Positions 38,472-47,453 of a stretch of DNA of 64,000 bases are shown here, one piece after another. The DNA is from an uncultured Candidatus Competibacteraceae bacterium (GTDB taxonomy: Bacteria > Pseudomonadota > Gammaproteobacteria > Competibacterales > Competibacteraceae), in the NCBI GenBank assembly GCA_903879705.1, contig CAIRMO010000126.1, positions 1 through 64,000 on the forward strand, read 5' to 3'. Position numbers and translations under genes: made by a program. The stretch's first letter is position 1. Each line of letters begins with the position of its first letter. A model generated the notes under the pieces. That model ran no database searches. It was not told where the DNA came from and was given only the letters and a program-made list of their open reading frames with translations.

Positions 38472-39869
38472 TTACTGCGGGGCTTCTTCCGGGATCGTCA
38501 GCGCCAAGAACGACGAACCGTTGTCACGCTTGATCAGCACCGGAATCGGGCGACCGGTGGGCAACTCCTTAACCAGATCAGCGAACTGGCTGGCATCGGT
38601 CACTTCCACATTATTGAGCCGGGCAATCACGTCGCCAGCCCGAATCCCAGCCGTCGCTGCCGGGCCATCGTCGATGTCCCTGACCAGAACGCCCTGATCG
38701 CCTTTCTTGCGCTTATCGCTGGCCAGTTCGCCGACGATCAAGCCCAACCGGTTGTGGGTCGGTAGTTCAGCAATCGCTTGCGGCTTGTTCTCATCGGGCA
38801 ACTCCTCGATTTTGACCGTCAGGGTTTGTTCCTTGCCGTCGCGAATTACCAGCAGCGGCGCGGCGATGCCGGGGCGGGTGCGGCCCACCATTAGCGGCAA
38901 ATCGTTGGAGTGCTGCACCGGCTGACCGTTGAAGGCGATGACGATATCGCCGGTCTTGACTCCGGCCTTTTGCGCCGGCCCTTCGGCCATCACCTGCCCA
39001 ACCAGCGCACCGTGCGGCTTGTCGAGGTTGAAGGACTGCGCCAGTTCCGGGGTCACTTCCTGAATCATCACCCCCAACCAGCCACGACTGACCTTGCCAC
39101 CGCTCTTAACCTGCTCGACCACTTCCATCGCCACATCAATCGGAATGGCGAACGAGACGCCCTGATAACCGCCGGAACGGCTGTAAATCTGCGAGTTGAC
39201 GCCAATTACTTCGCCATCGAGGTTAAACAACGGCCCGCCGGAATTGCCGGGATTGACCGCGGCATCGGTCTGTATGAACGGCACATAGTTGTCGCTGGGC
39301 AGGCTGCGGGCCAGGGCGCTGATGATGCCTTGAGTCGCAGTGCGCTCGAAACCGAACGGCGATCCAATGGCCAGCACCCATTGCCCCACCTTGAGCGTGT
39401 GGACGTCGCCGATCTTGACCACCGGCAAACTGGCGGCAGCCTTAATCTTGAGCAAGGCGATGTCGCTGCGGCGATCCTTGCCGATCACCTTGGCCGACAG
39501 TTCGGTGCGGTCCGACAGGCCGACCACGATGCTATCCATGTCCTCAACCACATGGGCGTTGGTGACGACGTAGCCATCCGCCGAGATAATGAAGCCGGAT
39601 CCGACCGAGGATTGCGGCCGGGAAGGCATATCGGGGATTTGTTCAAAAAACTTCTTGAAATATTCATTGAATGGACTATTGTCGGGAAGCTGCGGGCGAC
39701 CGCGCCCCATGCGATCTTTCGGTTCGGACTTGGTCTGGATGCTGACCACTGCCGGGCTGTATTGCTCGACCAAGGTGACAAAATCAGGATATTCAGTAGC
39801 CTGGACCGAGGCGGCGCACAGCAGGGCAAGGACAGCGATCAGCCAGGAGGGCTGTTTTAATCGGGGCAT
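38472..39869 (-). CDS. Periplasmic serine protease Do (DegP/MucD-like)
   Basis: 465 aa from the ATG at 39869 (GGGAGA upstream); upstream in-frame codons to 40100 lack homology. A signal peptide (1-24, ending SVQA) leads to a trypsin-like domain with His106 (TNAHVVED), Asp136 (RRSDIALLK) and Ser210 (NPGNSGGPL), then two PDZ domains (about 255-345 and 365-460). It degrades or refolds misfolded envelope proteins. Length and the short LA loop are closer to MucD/DegQ than to enteric DegP. Confidence 0.93.
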   Translation of the reverse strand: MPRLKQPSWLIAVLALLCAASVQATEYPDFVTLVEQYSPAVVSIQTKSEPKDRMGRGRPQLPDNSPFNEYFKKFFEQIPDMPSRPQSSVGSGFIISADGYVVTNAHVVEDMDSIVVGLSDRTELSAKVIGKDRRSDIALLKIKAAASLPVVKIGDVHTLKVGQWVLAIGSPFGFERTATQGIISALARSLPSDNYVPFIQTDAAVNPGNSGGPLFNLDGEVIGVNSQIYSRSGGYQGVSFAIPIDVAMEVVEQVKSGGKVSRGWLGVMIQEVTPELAQSFNLDKPHGALVGQVMAEGPAQKAGVKTGDIVIAFNGQPVQHSNDLPLMVGRTRPGIAAPLLVIRDGKEQTLTVKIEELPDENKPQAIAELPTHNRLGLIVGELASDKRKKGDQGVLVRDIDDGPAATAGIRAGDVIARLNNVEVTDASQFADLVKELPTGRPIPVLIKRDNGSSFLALTIPEEAPQ

Positions 39870-40473
39870 GGCGATTCTCCCAAGGGGATAGAACGGGGAA
39901 TGACGGCTGGGGTAAAAACCCGTCGAGTGAGCCGGGATTGACCATGCTGGATCGGCTTGGTTCGCCGCCGCCCCGTGTAACTTGGATCCGTTATTGCGGC
40001 CACTTCGATGGTAGCTGGCTCGGTAACGACGTTCCGGTGACTGGCATAGCAAAGGCCGATTTGCCGTTGGTGACTTCCGACCGCTTGAGAGAAGTATCAA
40101 TCATTGGCTGGATTTTCGCCCACAAATCAATTCGATTGTAATTTTTTATGACGTTTTAGCCAAAATTAGCTTGGTAGTGTGTCCTACTTACTACCCACTA
40201 ACATTTCCCCTTCAACATCAGTGCGGAAAAGTGATTTTAAAAAAATAGTATTTAATTAGGCTTCAACCGAAAAAATTTTCAATTTCCCTTGATTTTTTGC
40301 ATATATTTTTCAAAGGCATTCACAATAAAAAATATTGATCATACCGACCACTACTGGGAAAAATTCTAATGAATGATAAACCTATATTAATTAAATGAAA
40401 ATTCTTTCCTAAAGACCAGCTTGTTCAACGGGCGTAATAATCGCCCACTTTTATGCTTCAAAGGGAGATAACC
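39870..40473. other. 604-bp intergenic region, AT-rich in its right half
   Basis: 39870-40135 has normal GC and shows no supported gene. 40140-40440 is strongly AT-rich. GGGCG-TAATAAT-CGCCC (40430-40446) is a small hairpin followed by ACTTTTAT just before the next ribosome site. Promoters for the divergent protease and small secreted-protein genes must lie here, but I cannot pick boxes with confidence. Confidence 0.4.
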
Positions 40474-40851
40474 ATGCGTAAATCTGCAATGTCGTTGGTA
40501 GCTTTTTCAGCAGGTGTTTTCTTGACCTATGGATGTGCGTCTTTAGCAGCACCGCCTTATCAAGATATTCAGCGAGATGGAACTCCAGCAAGTATTGAGT
40601 TGGCGCAAGGCTATAACCCTTCTGCGAATACCAGGCGCCAGGTTTGTACAGCGATTAACATAAATACGGGGTATAAATATATTGGTAAAAGTACCTGGTA
40701 TCCAGAGGGTGACCAATTAGGTGAAATCGCAAGACAGGAGGCTTGTTCTAAGGCAGTGATGAACTGCAGGAAACAAAATCCTGGTTCGCCATGTGAGTGT
40801 AAACCAGACAAAACCGACCGAGGCGGCAATTGTGAGAGAGAAGAAAGGTGA
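40474..40851 (+). CDS. Small secreted six-cysteine protein, paralogue 1
   Basis: 125 aa from the ATG at 40474, 5 bases after AAGGGAGA. A signal peptide (1-25, ending CASLAA) is clear; Cys21 is in a poor lipobox context (LTYGC), so cleavage by signal peptidase I is likelier. The mature part has Cys58, 91, 98, 107, 109 and 120. Six cysteines with spacing 33-7-9-2-11 match the neighbour at 41084 (34-7-10-2-11), and both end in PCECK-x(6)-GG-x-C-x(2)-ER. Three disulfides and a periplasmic or surface location are inferred. I do not recognise the family. Confidence 0.7.
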   Translation: MRKSAMSLVAFSAGVFLTYGCASLAAPPYQDIQRDGTPASIELAQGYNPSANTRRQVCTAININTGYKYIGKSTWYPEGDQLGEIARQEACSKAVMNCRKQNPGSPCECKPDKTDRGGNCEREER

Positions 40852-40919
40852 TTAAGCAAGTCGTCATTTGTGTGCTGAATCTTGTATAGTGTTAGGTTCG
40901 GGGCAAACCCCTTGTACAG

Positions 40920-40962
40920 AATCTGAAGCGTTATTGAAAACGCTTCAGATTTTATGTTTTTA
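40920..40962 (+). terminator. Terminator after six-Cys paralogue 1
   Basis: ATCTGAAGCGTT and AACGCTTCAGAT pair perfectly around ATTGAA, followed by TTTATGTTTTT. A second smaller hairpin, GCTTCTT-GAT-AAGAAGC then TGTTTTTC, follows at 40970-40993. Confidence 0.85.
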
Positions 40963-41083
40963 ACCCGATGCTTCTTGATAAGAAGCTGTTTTTCTATACT
41001 GGATTGTTGCTCTGCTGCTAAACTTGCCGAGCAGTAATCAGTTTCCTAATTGGCATATTTCGGTTTTAAAGGAGCATTAAATC

Positions 41084-41419
41084 ATGCGTAAAACTGCCAT
41101 TTCGCTAGTAGTAGCGTTCTCAATGAGCGCGTTATCGTTGTACGGGACCACATCAGTAGCGCAGGACAGCGAAGGAGGAGATGGACAAAAACGTGTAATT
41201 TGCAAGGCTTATAGCGTCAATAAGCCTGATGTTAAATACTCTAGCGAAAGCCAGTTGTTTCCATCCGGTCTTGGAATCACTAATGAAGCAAGAATAGCCG
41301 CCTGTGCTAATGCGAAGCTCCAATGTCTTGTGGCTCTCGAAGGCGCACAACCGTGTGAATGTAAAGCAGAGAAAATTGAAAAAGGTGGAGATTGTACGAC
41401 GGAAAGAATCAACAAATAA
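41084..41419 (+). CDS. Small secreted six-cysteine protein, paralogue 2
   Basis: 111 aa, ATG preceded by AAAGGAGC. The signal peptide (1-26, MRKTAISLVVAFSMS...SVAQ) begins with the same MRK-x-A-x-S residues as its neighbour. Mature cysteines are at 40, 74, 81, 91, 93 and 104, all shared with paralogue 1, and it ends PCECKAEKIEKGGDCTTER. Each gene has its own ribosome site and terminator, so they are separate transcription units produced by an old duplication. No known fold is recognised. Confidence 0.7.
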   Translation: MRKTAISLVVAFSMSALSLYGTTSVAQDSEGGDGQKRVICKAYSVNKPDVKYSSESQLFPSGLGITNEARIAACANAKLQCLVALEGAQPCECKAEKIEKGGDCTTERINK

Positions 41420-41423
41420 TCGG

Positions 41424-41453
41424 GTTGGATGCTATATTCTTATAGCATCCAAC
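41424..41453 (+). terminator. Hairpin after six-Cys paralogue 2
   Basis: GTTGGATGCTATA and TATAGCATCCAAC form a perfect 13-bp stem with loop TTCT, 4 bases after the stop. Only a weak T-tract (TGGTTT) follows. Confidence 0.7.
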
Positions 41454-41703
41454 TGGTTTCGCATGAATAAGAATGATCGTAACCATTCGGTTGTGTGGGT
41501 TTTGTTGCGGCAATATTCACGTCAGTGCAGACAAGAATTTACTGTGACAGCGATCATTGAGACGTGATCTCAACCGCCTCAAACCCTGTCTGTTTTCATC
41601 ACATCATAGTCACTAAATGAAATTCCTGGCAGGAACACAGCAAAGCCTTTTAAAAAGATTCCTGGATTATTAAACGTACTTTTTTGGCAGGGATAAAACA
41701 CTG

Positions 41704-42870
41704 ATGGCGCTCTCCAAGACGGCTTTGATAACAACCGGCTTAGTATTGACTGCGGGAGTGATAGCATTCACCTACTGGCCGAGCGACAAAACACAACCCT
41801 CCGAACGCTACCGCACCCAGACCGTGGATCGCGGCGACATCGCTCAAGTTGTGACTGCGAATGGCACATTGAACCCGGTTGTGTTAGTCAACGTCGGTAC
41901 GCAGGTGTCGGGTACGGCGCGAAAAGTTTTTGCCGATTTCAATGACCGGGTGAGCGAGAGGCAGGTGCTGGCCGAACTCGATCCTGCCCTGTTTCAAGCT
42001 CAGGTCAAGCAAAGCGAAGCCAATGTCCTCGGTGCCCAAGCGGCGCTGGAATTGGCACAGATCAAAATTGATCGGGTGAGTACACTCCAGCGCAAAAACC
42101 TGGTTGCCAAGGAAGAACTGGACATCGCCCACCAGCAGGTGGATGCCGCTGTTGCTCAACGCAAGCTGGCTGAGGCACAACTGGAGCGCGATCAGATTAA
42201 CTTGCGCAACAGCGTTATCCGCTCACCCATTTCGGGCGTCGTGGTCGCTCGCAGCTTTGATGTCGGCCAAACGGTTGCCGCCAATTTCCAGACTCCGACT
42301 CTGTTCCAAATCGCCCAGGACTTGCGAGAGATGCAGATCAACACCAGCATCGCCGAGGCCGATGTCGGCAGCCTCCAGCCGGGAATGACGGCGAGCTTTA
42401 CCGTGGATGCTTATTCCGACCAGCGCTTTACAGGTCGCATTCGCCAGATTCGCCTCAATCCCACCATCCAGCAAAATGTTGTCACCTACAACGTAGTGGT
42501 GAACGTGGATAATACCGACGGACGACTGCTGCCAGGCATGACCGCCTATGTTAGCGTCACGATTAGCGCACGCGAGAATGTATTGCGAGTACCGAATGCG
42601 GCTCTGAGCTTTCAGCCACGCCGGGACAGCGATGATGAGCGTAGTTCACGTCCGCCTGCCAAAGACCGTAAAACCCAAGTTTACCGTCTTAATGCCCAAG
42701 GCAAACTTGAACCGGTATCGGTCGAAACCGGAGTCACCGACAATACGCTCACTGAAATTATGAGTGGCGATCTCAAACCAGGCGATAAAGTAGTGACCCG
42801 CGAAAAGCGCAAGCGCAATAAAGGGGAAAGCGGAGGCAGCAGTAGTGGCAGCGCTCGGTTCAGGATGTGA
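41704..42870 (+). CDS. MacA-like periplasmic adaptor of an ABC exporter
   Basis: 388 aa. One N-terminal membrane helix (about 8-26) is followed by a lipoyl/biotinyl half (VVTANGTLNPVVLVNVGTQVSG), an alpha-helical hairpin (about 95-165), the second lipoyl half (IRSPISGVVVARSFDVGQTV) and beta-barrel and membrane-proximal domains. It joins the inner-membrane MacB-type transporter to an outer-membrane TolC channel. The C-terminal tail is rich in Lys, Arg, Gly and Ser. Next gene starts 3 bases later. Confidence 0.9.
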   Translation: MALSKTALITTGLVLTAGVIAFTYWPSDKTQPSERYRTQTVDRGDIAQVVTANGTLNPVVLVNVGTQVSGTARKVFADFNDRVSERQVLAELDPALFQAQVKQSEANVLGAQAALELAQIKIDRVSTLQRKNLVAKEELDIAHQQVDAAVAQRKLAEAQLERDQINLRNSVIRSPISGVVVARSFDVGQTVAANFQTPTLFQIAQDLREMQINTSIAEADVGSLQPGMTASFTVDAYSDQRFTGRIRQIRLNPTIQQNVVTYNVVVNVDNTDGRLLPGMTAYVSVTISARENVLRVPNAALSFQPRRDSDDERSSRPPAKDRKTQVYRLNAQGKLEPVSVETGVTDNTLTEIMSGDLKPGDKVVTREKRKRNKGESGGSSSGSARFRM

Positions 42871-42873
42871 GCC

Positions 42874-43635
42874 GTGTCGTCGTTACGGATTCCACTTTCA
42901 CCCTCAGCCTCTTTCCCGCTGGCCGGAAAGAGAGACGAATCGTCCCCGCTGATTCAGGTCGCCGGCCTGTGTAAGCATTATCCGCTGGTGGGCGGTGGCA
43001 CTACACCCGTGCTGCATGACATTCATCTTGCAGTTGCCCCGGGCGAGTTTGTGGCGTTGATGGGACCGTCCGGTTCAGGCAAATCTACTTTTATGAATAT
43101 CCTGGGCTGTCTTGATGTTCCCAATGCGGGCGAGTATCAACTGGCGGGACAGTCAGTGGCGCAAATGGATCACAACGAACTGGCAGTATTGCGTAACCGC
43201 CAAATGGGTTTCGTGTTCCAAGGTTTCAATTTGTTGCAACGCTCCAGTATCGCCGAAAACGTCGCGCTGCCTCTGCTCTATGCGGGTATCGGTAAAGCAG
43301 AGCGACGCCAGCGGGCGCATGAATTGCTGGAGCAGGTCGGTCTCGTACACCGCGCTGAGGCACGGCCCAATCAACTGTCTGGCGGACAACAGCAGCGAGT
43401 GGCCATTGCCCGTGCCTTGGCTAATCGTCCGCCGCTGATCTTGGCCGATGAGCCGACCGGGAATCTTGATACGCAAACCAGCGGAGAGATCATGGCATTG
43501 TTCAACCGGTTGAATGTTGAGCAGGGCATTACGCTGTTGCTGGTGACCCACGAACCCGACATCGCCCGTTATGCCCGGCGGCTGGTGCGTTTCAAAGACG
43601 GGCGGATCGTTCACGATGGCGAGGTGAACGTATGA
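42874..43635 (+). CDS. MacB-type ABC transporter ATP-binding protein
   Basis: 253 aa from a GTG. Walker A is GPSGSGKST (64-72), the signature is LSGGQQQRVAIARAL, Walker B is LILADEPTGNLD, and the switch His is in VTHEPD. It belongs to the LolD/MacB subfamily. In MacB of E. coli the ATPase and permease are one chain; here they are separate genes overlapping by 4 bases. The first 25 residues form a loose extension. Confidence 0.92.
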   Translation: MSSLRIPLSPSASFPLAGKRDESSPLIQVAGLCKHYPLVGGGTTPVLHDIHLAVAPGEFVALMGPSGSGKSTFMNILGCLDVPNAGEYQLAGQSVAQMDHNELAVLRNRQMGFVFQGFNLLQRSSIAENVALPLLYAGIGKAERRQRAHELLEQVGLVHRAEARPNQLSGGQQQRVAIARALANRPPLILADEPTGNLDTQTSGEIMALFNRLNVEQGITLLLVTHEPDIARYARRLVRFKDGRIVHDGEVNV

Positions 43636-44855
43636 GCTGGCATGCGGCTCCTGCCGAAGCGTGGCGAGCATTGGGCGCTAACCGGCTCCGCACCGGGTTG
43701 ACCATGCTGGGCATGATCATTGGGGTAGGTGCTGTGGTGCTGATGCTGGCAGTAGGCGAAGGGGCGCGGAGTACCGTCACACAGGCGATCAATGAGATGG
43801 GCAGCGAGTTATTGTTGGTGTCACCCGGGACTAGCAGTAGCGGTGGCCTGCGGTTAAGTTCAGGTACGGCGTCTACCTTGACCTTAAAAGACGCGGAAGC
43901 AATGACGCAACTGCCCACCCTAAGCGCAGTGGCTCCGGTGTTCTACAGCGGTGCCCAACTGGCGTATGGTCCTAGGAACTGGAATACCACCGTCTATGGC
44001 GTAACTCCAGACTATCTGTTGGTACGTTCCTGGAACTTGGAATCCGGCCAGCCATTTATGATCAGTGATGTGTTGCGCAGTACGCGAGTGGCGCTAATCG
44101 GCCAGCAAATTGTCCAGAGCTTGTTCGGTGATCAAGATCCGCTGGGTCAAACTATCCGCATCAAAAATCTGCCGTTTCGGGTGATCGGCGTCTTGGAGCG
44201 CAAAGGCCAGTCTTTAGACGGACGCGATCAGGATGATGTGGTTTTGGTTCCCATCAATACCGCTCAAACCAAACTGTTTGGCAATCTGTTTCCCGGCACC
44301 GTGCGGTTTATTACTGTCCAGGCTCGTTCGATGGGGCACATGGAGGACGCCGAGGCTGATATTACCCAGTTGTTGCGGAATCGCCACCGGCTGGCGGAAG
44401 GCGTAGAAAGCGATTTCACCATCCGCGATTTGACGGCAGTGGCGGAGACAGCAGCCCAGTCGGCGCAAGCCATGACAGTGATGCTGGGCGCGATTGCTTC
44501 GGTGTCGTTGCTGGTGGGCGGTATTGGCATTATGAACATCATGCTGGTATCGGTGACGGAACGGACTCGCGAAATCGGCATTCGGATGGCGATTGGTGCC
44601 CGCCGCCGCGATATTTTATTGCAATTTTTGCTGGAGGCGTTGTTGCTGTGCGTATTGGGTGGATTAGTCGGAACGCTGATGGGTATAGGTGGTGCTTGGT
44701 TAGTCAGTGGATTGGCGGAGATGACGGTGATCGTGACCAGTAGCTCGATTGCGCTCTCTTTTTTATTTGCAGCCAGCACCGGGGTATTTTTCGGTTTTTA
44801 TCCAGCCCGTAAAGCAGCGTTGCTCAAGCCGGTGGAGGCATTGCGACATGAATGA
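43632..44855 (+). CDS. MacB-type ABC transporter permease
   Basis: 407 aa. One N-terminal helix (about 17-45; RLRTGLTMLGMIIGVGAVVL), a large periplasmic MacB-PCD domain (about 50-270) and three C-terminal helices (FtsX domain, about 285-395; GGIGIMNIMLVSVTERTREI and FGFYPARKAALLKPVEALR). This fold drives mechanotransmission of substrates such as macrolides, peptides or lipoproteins from the periplasm through the adaptor. Exact substrate unknown; TolC partner not in window. Confidence 0.92.
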   Translation: MSWHAAPAEAWRALGANRLRTGLTMLGMIIGVGAVVLMLAVGEGARSTVTQAINEMGSELLLVSPGTSSSGGLRLSSGTASTLTLKDAEAMTQLPTLSAVAPVFYSGAQLAYGPRNWNTTVYGVTPDYLLVRSWNLESGQPFMISDVLRSTRVALIGQQIVQSLFGDQDPLGQTIRIKNLPFRVIGVLERKGQSLDGRDQDDVVLVPINTAQTKLFGNLFPGTVRFITVQARSMGHMEDAEADITQLLRNRHRLAEGVESDFTIRDLTAVAETAAQSAQAMTVMLGAIASVSLLVGGIGIMNIMLVSVTERTREIGIRMAIGARRRDILLQFLLEALLLCVLGGLVGTLMGIGGAWLVSGLAEMTVIVTSSSIALSFLFAASTGVFFGFYPARKAALLKPVEALRHE

Positions 44856-44880
44856 GCGGATTTACTGCTCATTTTTTCTT
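44851..44880 (+). terminator. Terminator overlapping the end of the permease gene
   Basis: AATGAGC and GCTCATT pair around GGATTTACT and are followed by TTTTCTT. The permease TGA lies in the 5' arm. Confidence 0.65.
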
Positions 44881-45012
44881 GCAAGAGACGGTTCCCATAA
44901 TCATTCCCTCTATGCCTCAATTTGACCCATCGCAACAAGGTTAGCTCAAACTGATGGGTGGTAAGAAGGTCTTCCCTTGCCAAGCGCAGCGCAGTCGCCG
45001 ACACTGTACGAC

Positions 45013-45360
45013 GGGAACCGGCTGGACGGTCGCTGTATCGCTTTGCGGTATGGAGGAAAGTCCGGGCTTCACAGGACAGGGTGCCAGGTAACGCCTGGGC
45101 GGCGCAAGCCGACGGAAAGTGCCACAGAAAATACACCGCCTACGTTCGCGAGAACCGGTAAGGGTGAAAAGGTGCGGTAAGAGCGCACCGCACGGCTGGC
45201 AACAGGCGTGGCACGGCAAACCCCGCCCGAAGCAAGACCAAACAGGGGGCGCTTCATGCGGTCCGCAGAGCTCCCGGGTAGGTCGCTACAGGTGTCCGGT
45301 GACGGACATCGCAGATGAATGACCGTCCTCGACAGAACCCGGCTTACAGGCCGGTTCCCA
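45013..45360 (+). ncRNA. rnpB: RNase P RNA (M1 RNA, bacterial type A)
   Basis: About 347 nt. The termini GGGAACCGGC (45013-45022) and GCCGGTTCCC (45350-45359) form a perfect 10-bp P1. Universally conserved blocks are in order: GAGGAAAGTCCGGGC, GGGTGAAAAGGTGCGGTAAG, AGAGCGCACCGC, GGCAAACCCC, AGATGAATGACCG and ACAGAACCCGGCTTA. It is the catalytic RNA that matures tRNA 5' ends. The neighbours are an exporter operon and cobalamin genes, not the usual enterobacterial context. Confidence 0.96.
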
Positions 45361-45411
45361 CTGTTTTCCTCTCAAGACTTTTCCCGCCAGAACCTTCGCC
45401 AAATCCTTGTT

Positions 45412-45442
45412 CTTGACATCCTCCCCGGCCTAAATGCCGGGG
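45412..45442. repeat. Hairpin resembling an IS200/IS605 (TnpB) element end
   Basis: TCTTGACATCCTC followed by CCCCGGC-CTAAAT-GCCGGGG looks like the foot-hairpin end common at IS200/IS605-type elements. No transposase or tnpB is present, so it would be a solo end. It could also simply be a distal rnpB terminator-like hairpin. Confidence 0.4.
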
Positions 45443-45462
45443 CTTGCGGTGCCCTAAACTTG

Positions 45463-45491
45463 GGTCATTCCCGTGAATGCGGGAATCCGGC
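45463..45491. repeat. GTCATTCCCG-type palindrome
   Basis: GTCATTCCCGTGAATGCGGG plus AATCC is one arm-loop-arm unit of the repeat family also found at 36175 and 62986-63182. Confidence 0.7.
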
Positions 45492-45516
45492 TTCGCAGCC
45501 CTTTTCTCAATCCCAC

Positions 45517-46209
45517 TTAGCCGCGGCGCACGACCAGAAACAGCGCAAAATACGGCCCTGGCGTTTCAGGAAGGTCTTTGCAGCGACTGACAATCCGCTG
45601 TTCCGGGCGGCTGGCCTGTTCGATATACCACGCATCCCCGATGCGCCCGGTTTCCCGTAATAACTCCAGCAGGCGGGGGCGATGCCGGCCCGGTTTGAGG
45701 ATCGCAACGCTGTCGCTATCCAGCAAAGCCTGCCGAATCGCCGCATCGCCGGCGGTGGCCGGGATCACCGTCAGGCGCTGTTCACCGGTGATCAGTGGCA
45801 GGGCGGCGGCGGCAGCGGCGGCGCTGACCGAGTTAATCCCGGGAATCACCACGCAGGGAAACCGCTCACCCAGTCGGTGCAGCAAATAACTGAAACTGCC
45901 GTAAAACAGCGGATCACCCTCGCACAGCACCGCCACATCGCGCCCAGCGGCCAGTTCCCCGGCAATCGAGATCGCTGCATCGTCGTAACCCTGATTGACC
46001 GGGCCGCGATCCAGCATACAGGGCATAACAATCGGGATTTCCTTTTGGCCCTTCAGCCATTGCGCAGCGATGGCGCGAGCTTGGGCGCTGCCTTGCGGAG
46101 TCGCTGGATAGGCGACCACCGGGACGCTTTGCAGAATCCGCACTGCCTTAAGGGTCAACAGTTCCGGGTCACCGGGACCGACGCCAACACCGTACAGGGT
46201 TCCGGTCAT
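45517..46209 (-). CDS. cobI: Precorrin-2 C20-methyltransferase
   Basis: 230 aa tetrapyrrole methylase. The N-terminal GVGVGPGDPELLTLKA and the LCEGDPLFYGSFSYLLHRL motif build the AdoMet site; PGINSVSAAAAAAALPL is typical of CobI/CbiL. It adds the C20 methyl group to precorrin-2 or its cobalt form. The cobaltochelatase CbiX upstream favours the early-cobalt (anaerobic) route, in which the enzyme would be called CbiL. It overlaps cobL by 4 bases. Confidence 0.92.
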   Translation of the reverse strand: MTGTLYGVGVGPGDPELLTLKAVRILQSVPVVAYPATPQGSAQARAIAAQWLKGQKEIPIVMPCMLDRGPVNQGYDDAAISIAGELAAGRDVAVLCEGDPLFYGSFSYLLHRLGERFPCVVIPGINSVSAAAAAAALPLITGEQRLTVIPATAGDAAIRQALLDSDSVAILKPGRHRPRLLELLRETGRIGDAWYIEQASRPEQRIVSRCKDLPETPGPYFALFLVVRRG

Positions 46210-47453
46210 GCCGGTTTCTCCAGTTTCATCAGCAACGCCGGCAGGTAGGGCCGCATGATCCGTTGTCCGGCCAGCCGTTCGGCGCGAGCAACGCTGAGTT
46301 CAGTCCAGTACGCTTCCCGGTTGCCCGCGAACTGGTGCAGTTCCACCCGGCTGTCCTCGGTAACCGCGCTGGCAACCAGTCGCCCGCCCGGTTGAAGCCT
46401 GGCCCAGACGGTTTCCAGCAGTTCGCGCAAATGGCCGTTGTTGCCACCGATGAATGCCGCTTGCGGATCGGGTAATGCCGCCAACACCGCCGGGGCAGTG
46501 CCGGGGACAATGTGCAGATTAGCCACCACTCCGAACCGGTCGCGGTTGATGCCTAAATGCGCCAGTCGATCCGGGTGGCATTCAACGGCGTACACCGCGC
46601 CCAACGGATTCCAGCGCGCCCATTCCACCGATACACCCCCGCAACCCGCGCCCACGTCCCAGCCGATTTCCCCGGCTCGCGGGGCCAGCAACGAGAGGAT
46701 GGTCAATCGTATCTCGCGCTTGCTCAACAGTCCCTTGCCCGGTTCCTCGCCGGTGCTGAACCACTCATCAGGAATGCCGGGGAATTCCGGCAGGACGCCG
46801 CCCGGTCCACGGGTTTCCAGAATGACGACGTTCAGCGGCGAAAACTCGACTTCAGCGCCCGCCAGTTCAGCCGCCCGGAAGTGGCGAAACCGTTCCTCCG
46901 CCGTTCCCAACTCCTCGGCAACCCATAAATCAGATTCGCCAAAACCGGCTTCGGCCACGATGCCCGCAATGGCAATGGGCGAATGGTCACGGTCGGTCAG
47001 CAAGGCATAGAGCCGGTTGGCCTGTAAGACGGCTCGTAACCTGGCCAGCGGTCGTCCGTGCAGACTGAACCATTGCGCGGCTTGCCACGGCCTGCCCAGC
47101 CGGGCAAATGCGGCCTGCAGGCTGGAGATATTGGGATGAAACACCAGATATTCCGCCGGCAGGTAGCGTAATAAAGTCTGGCTGATGCCGTAAAACAGCG
47201 GATCGCCGGAGGCCAGCACCGCGATTCGTCGTCCGGTGTTGGCGTGTAACAGCGCAGACAGCCCACTCATCGGGTTGGGGTAGGGAATCTTCTCGGCGGT
47301 CAGTTCGGGGAATGCGGCTAGATGTTGTGTGGAGCCAATGATCCGCTCGGCCTGTTCCAGGGCTGCCCGCGCCGCCTGACTCAAGGTCCCGGCAGCCACG
47401 CCCATGCCGATGATGTGGATCGGTGGGCCGGGCCAGTCGAGCATCGCGCCCAT
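46206..47453 (-). CDS. cobL: Precorrin-6Y C5,15-methyltransferase (decarboxylating), CbiE-CbiT fusion
   Basis: 415 aa fusion. Residues 10-205 are the CbiE methylase (IHIIGMGVAAGTL, LASGDPLFYGISQTLL). Residues 220-410 are the CbiT decarboxylating methylase (LLSKREIRLTILSLL, WDVGAGCGGVSVEWA, FIGGNNGHLRELLE). Together they methylate C5 and C15 and remove the acetate carboxyl group. It follows cobH with a TGATG stop-start overlap. Confidence 0.92.
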   Translation of the reverse strand: MGAMLDWPGPPIHIIGMGVAAGTLSQAARAALEQAERIIGSTQHLAAFPELTAEKIPYPNPMSGLSALLHANTGRRIAVLASGDPLFYGISQTLLRYLPAEYLVFHPNISSLQAAFARLGRPWQAAQWFSLHGRPLARLRAVLQANRLYALLTDRDHSPIAIAGIVAEAGFGESDLWVAEELGTAEERFRHFRAAELAGAEVEFSPLNVVILETRGPGGVLPEFPGIPDEWFSTGEEPGKGLLSKREIRLTILSLLAPRAGEIGWDVGAGCGGVSVEWARWNPLGAVYAVECHPDRLAHLGINRDRFGVVANLHIVPGTAPAVLAALPDPQAAFIGGNNGHLRELLETVWARLQPGGRLVASAVTEDSRVELHQFAGNREAYWTELSVARAERLAGQRIMRPYLPALLMKLEKPA

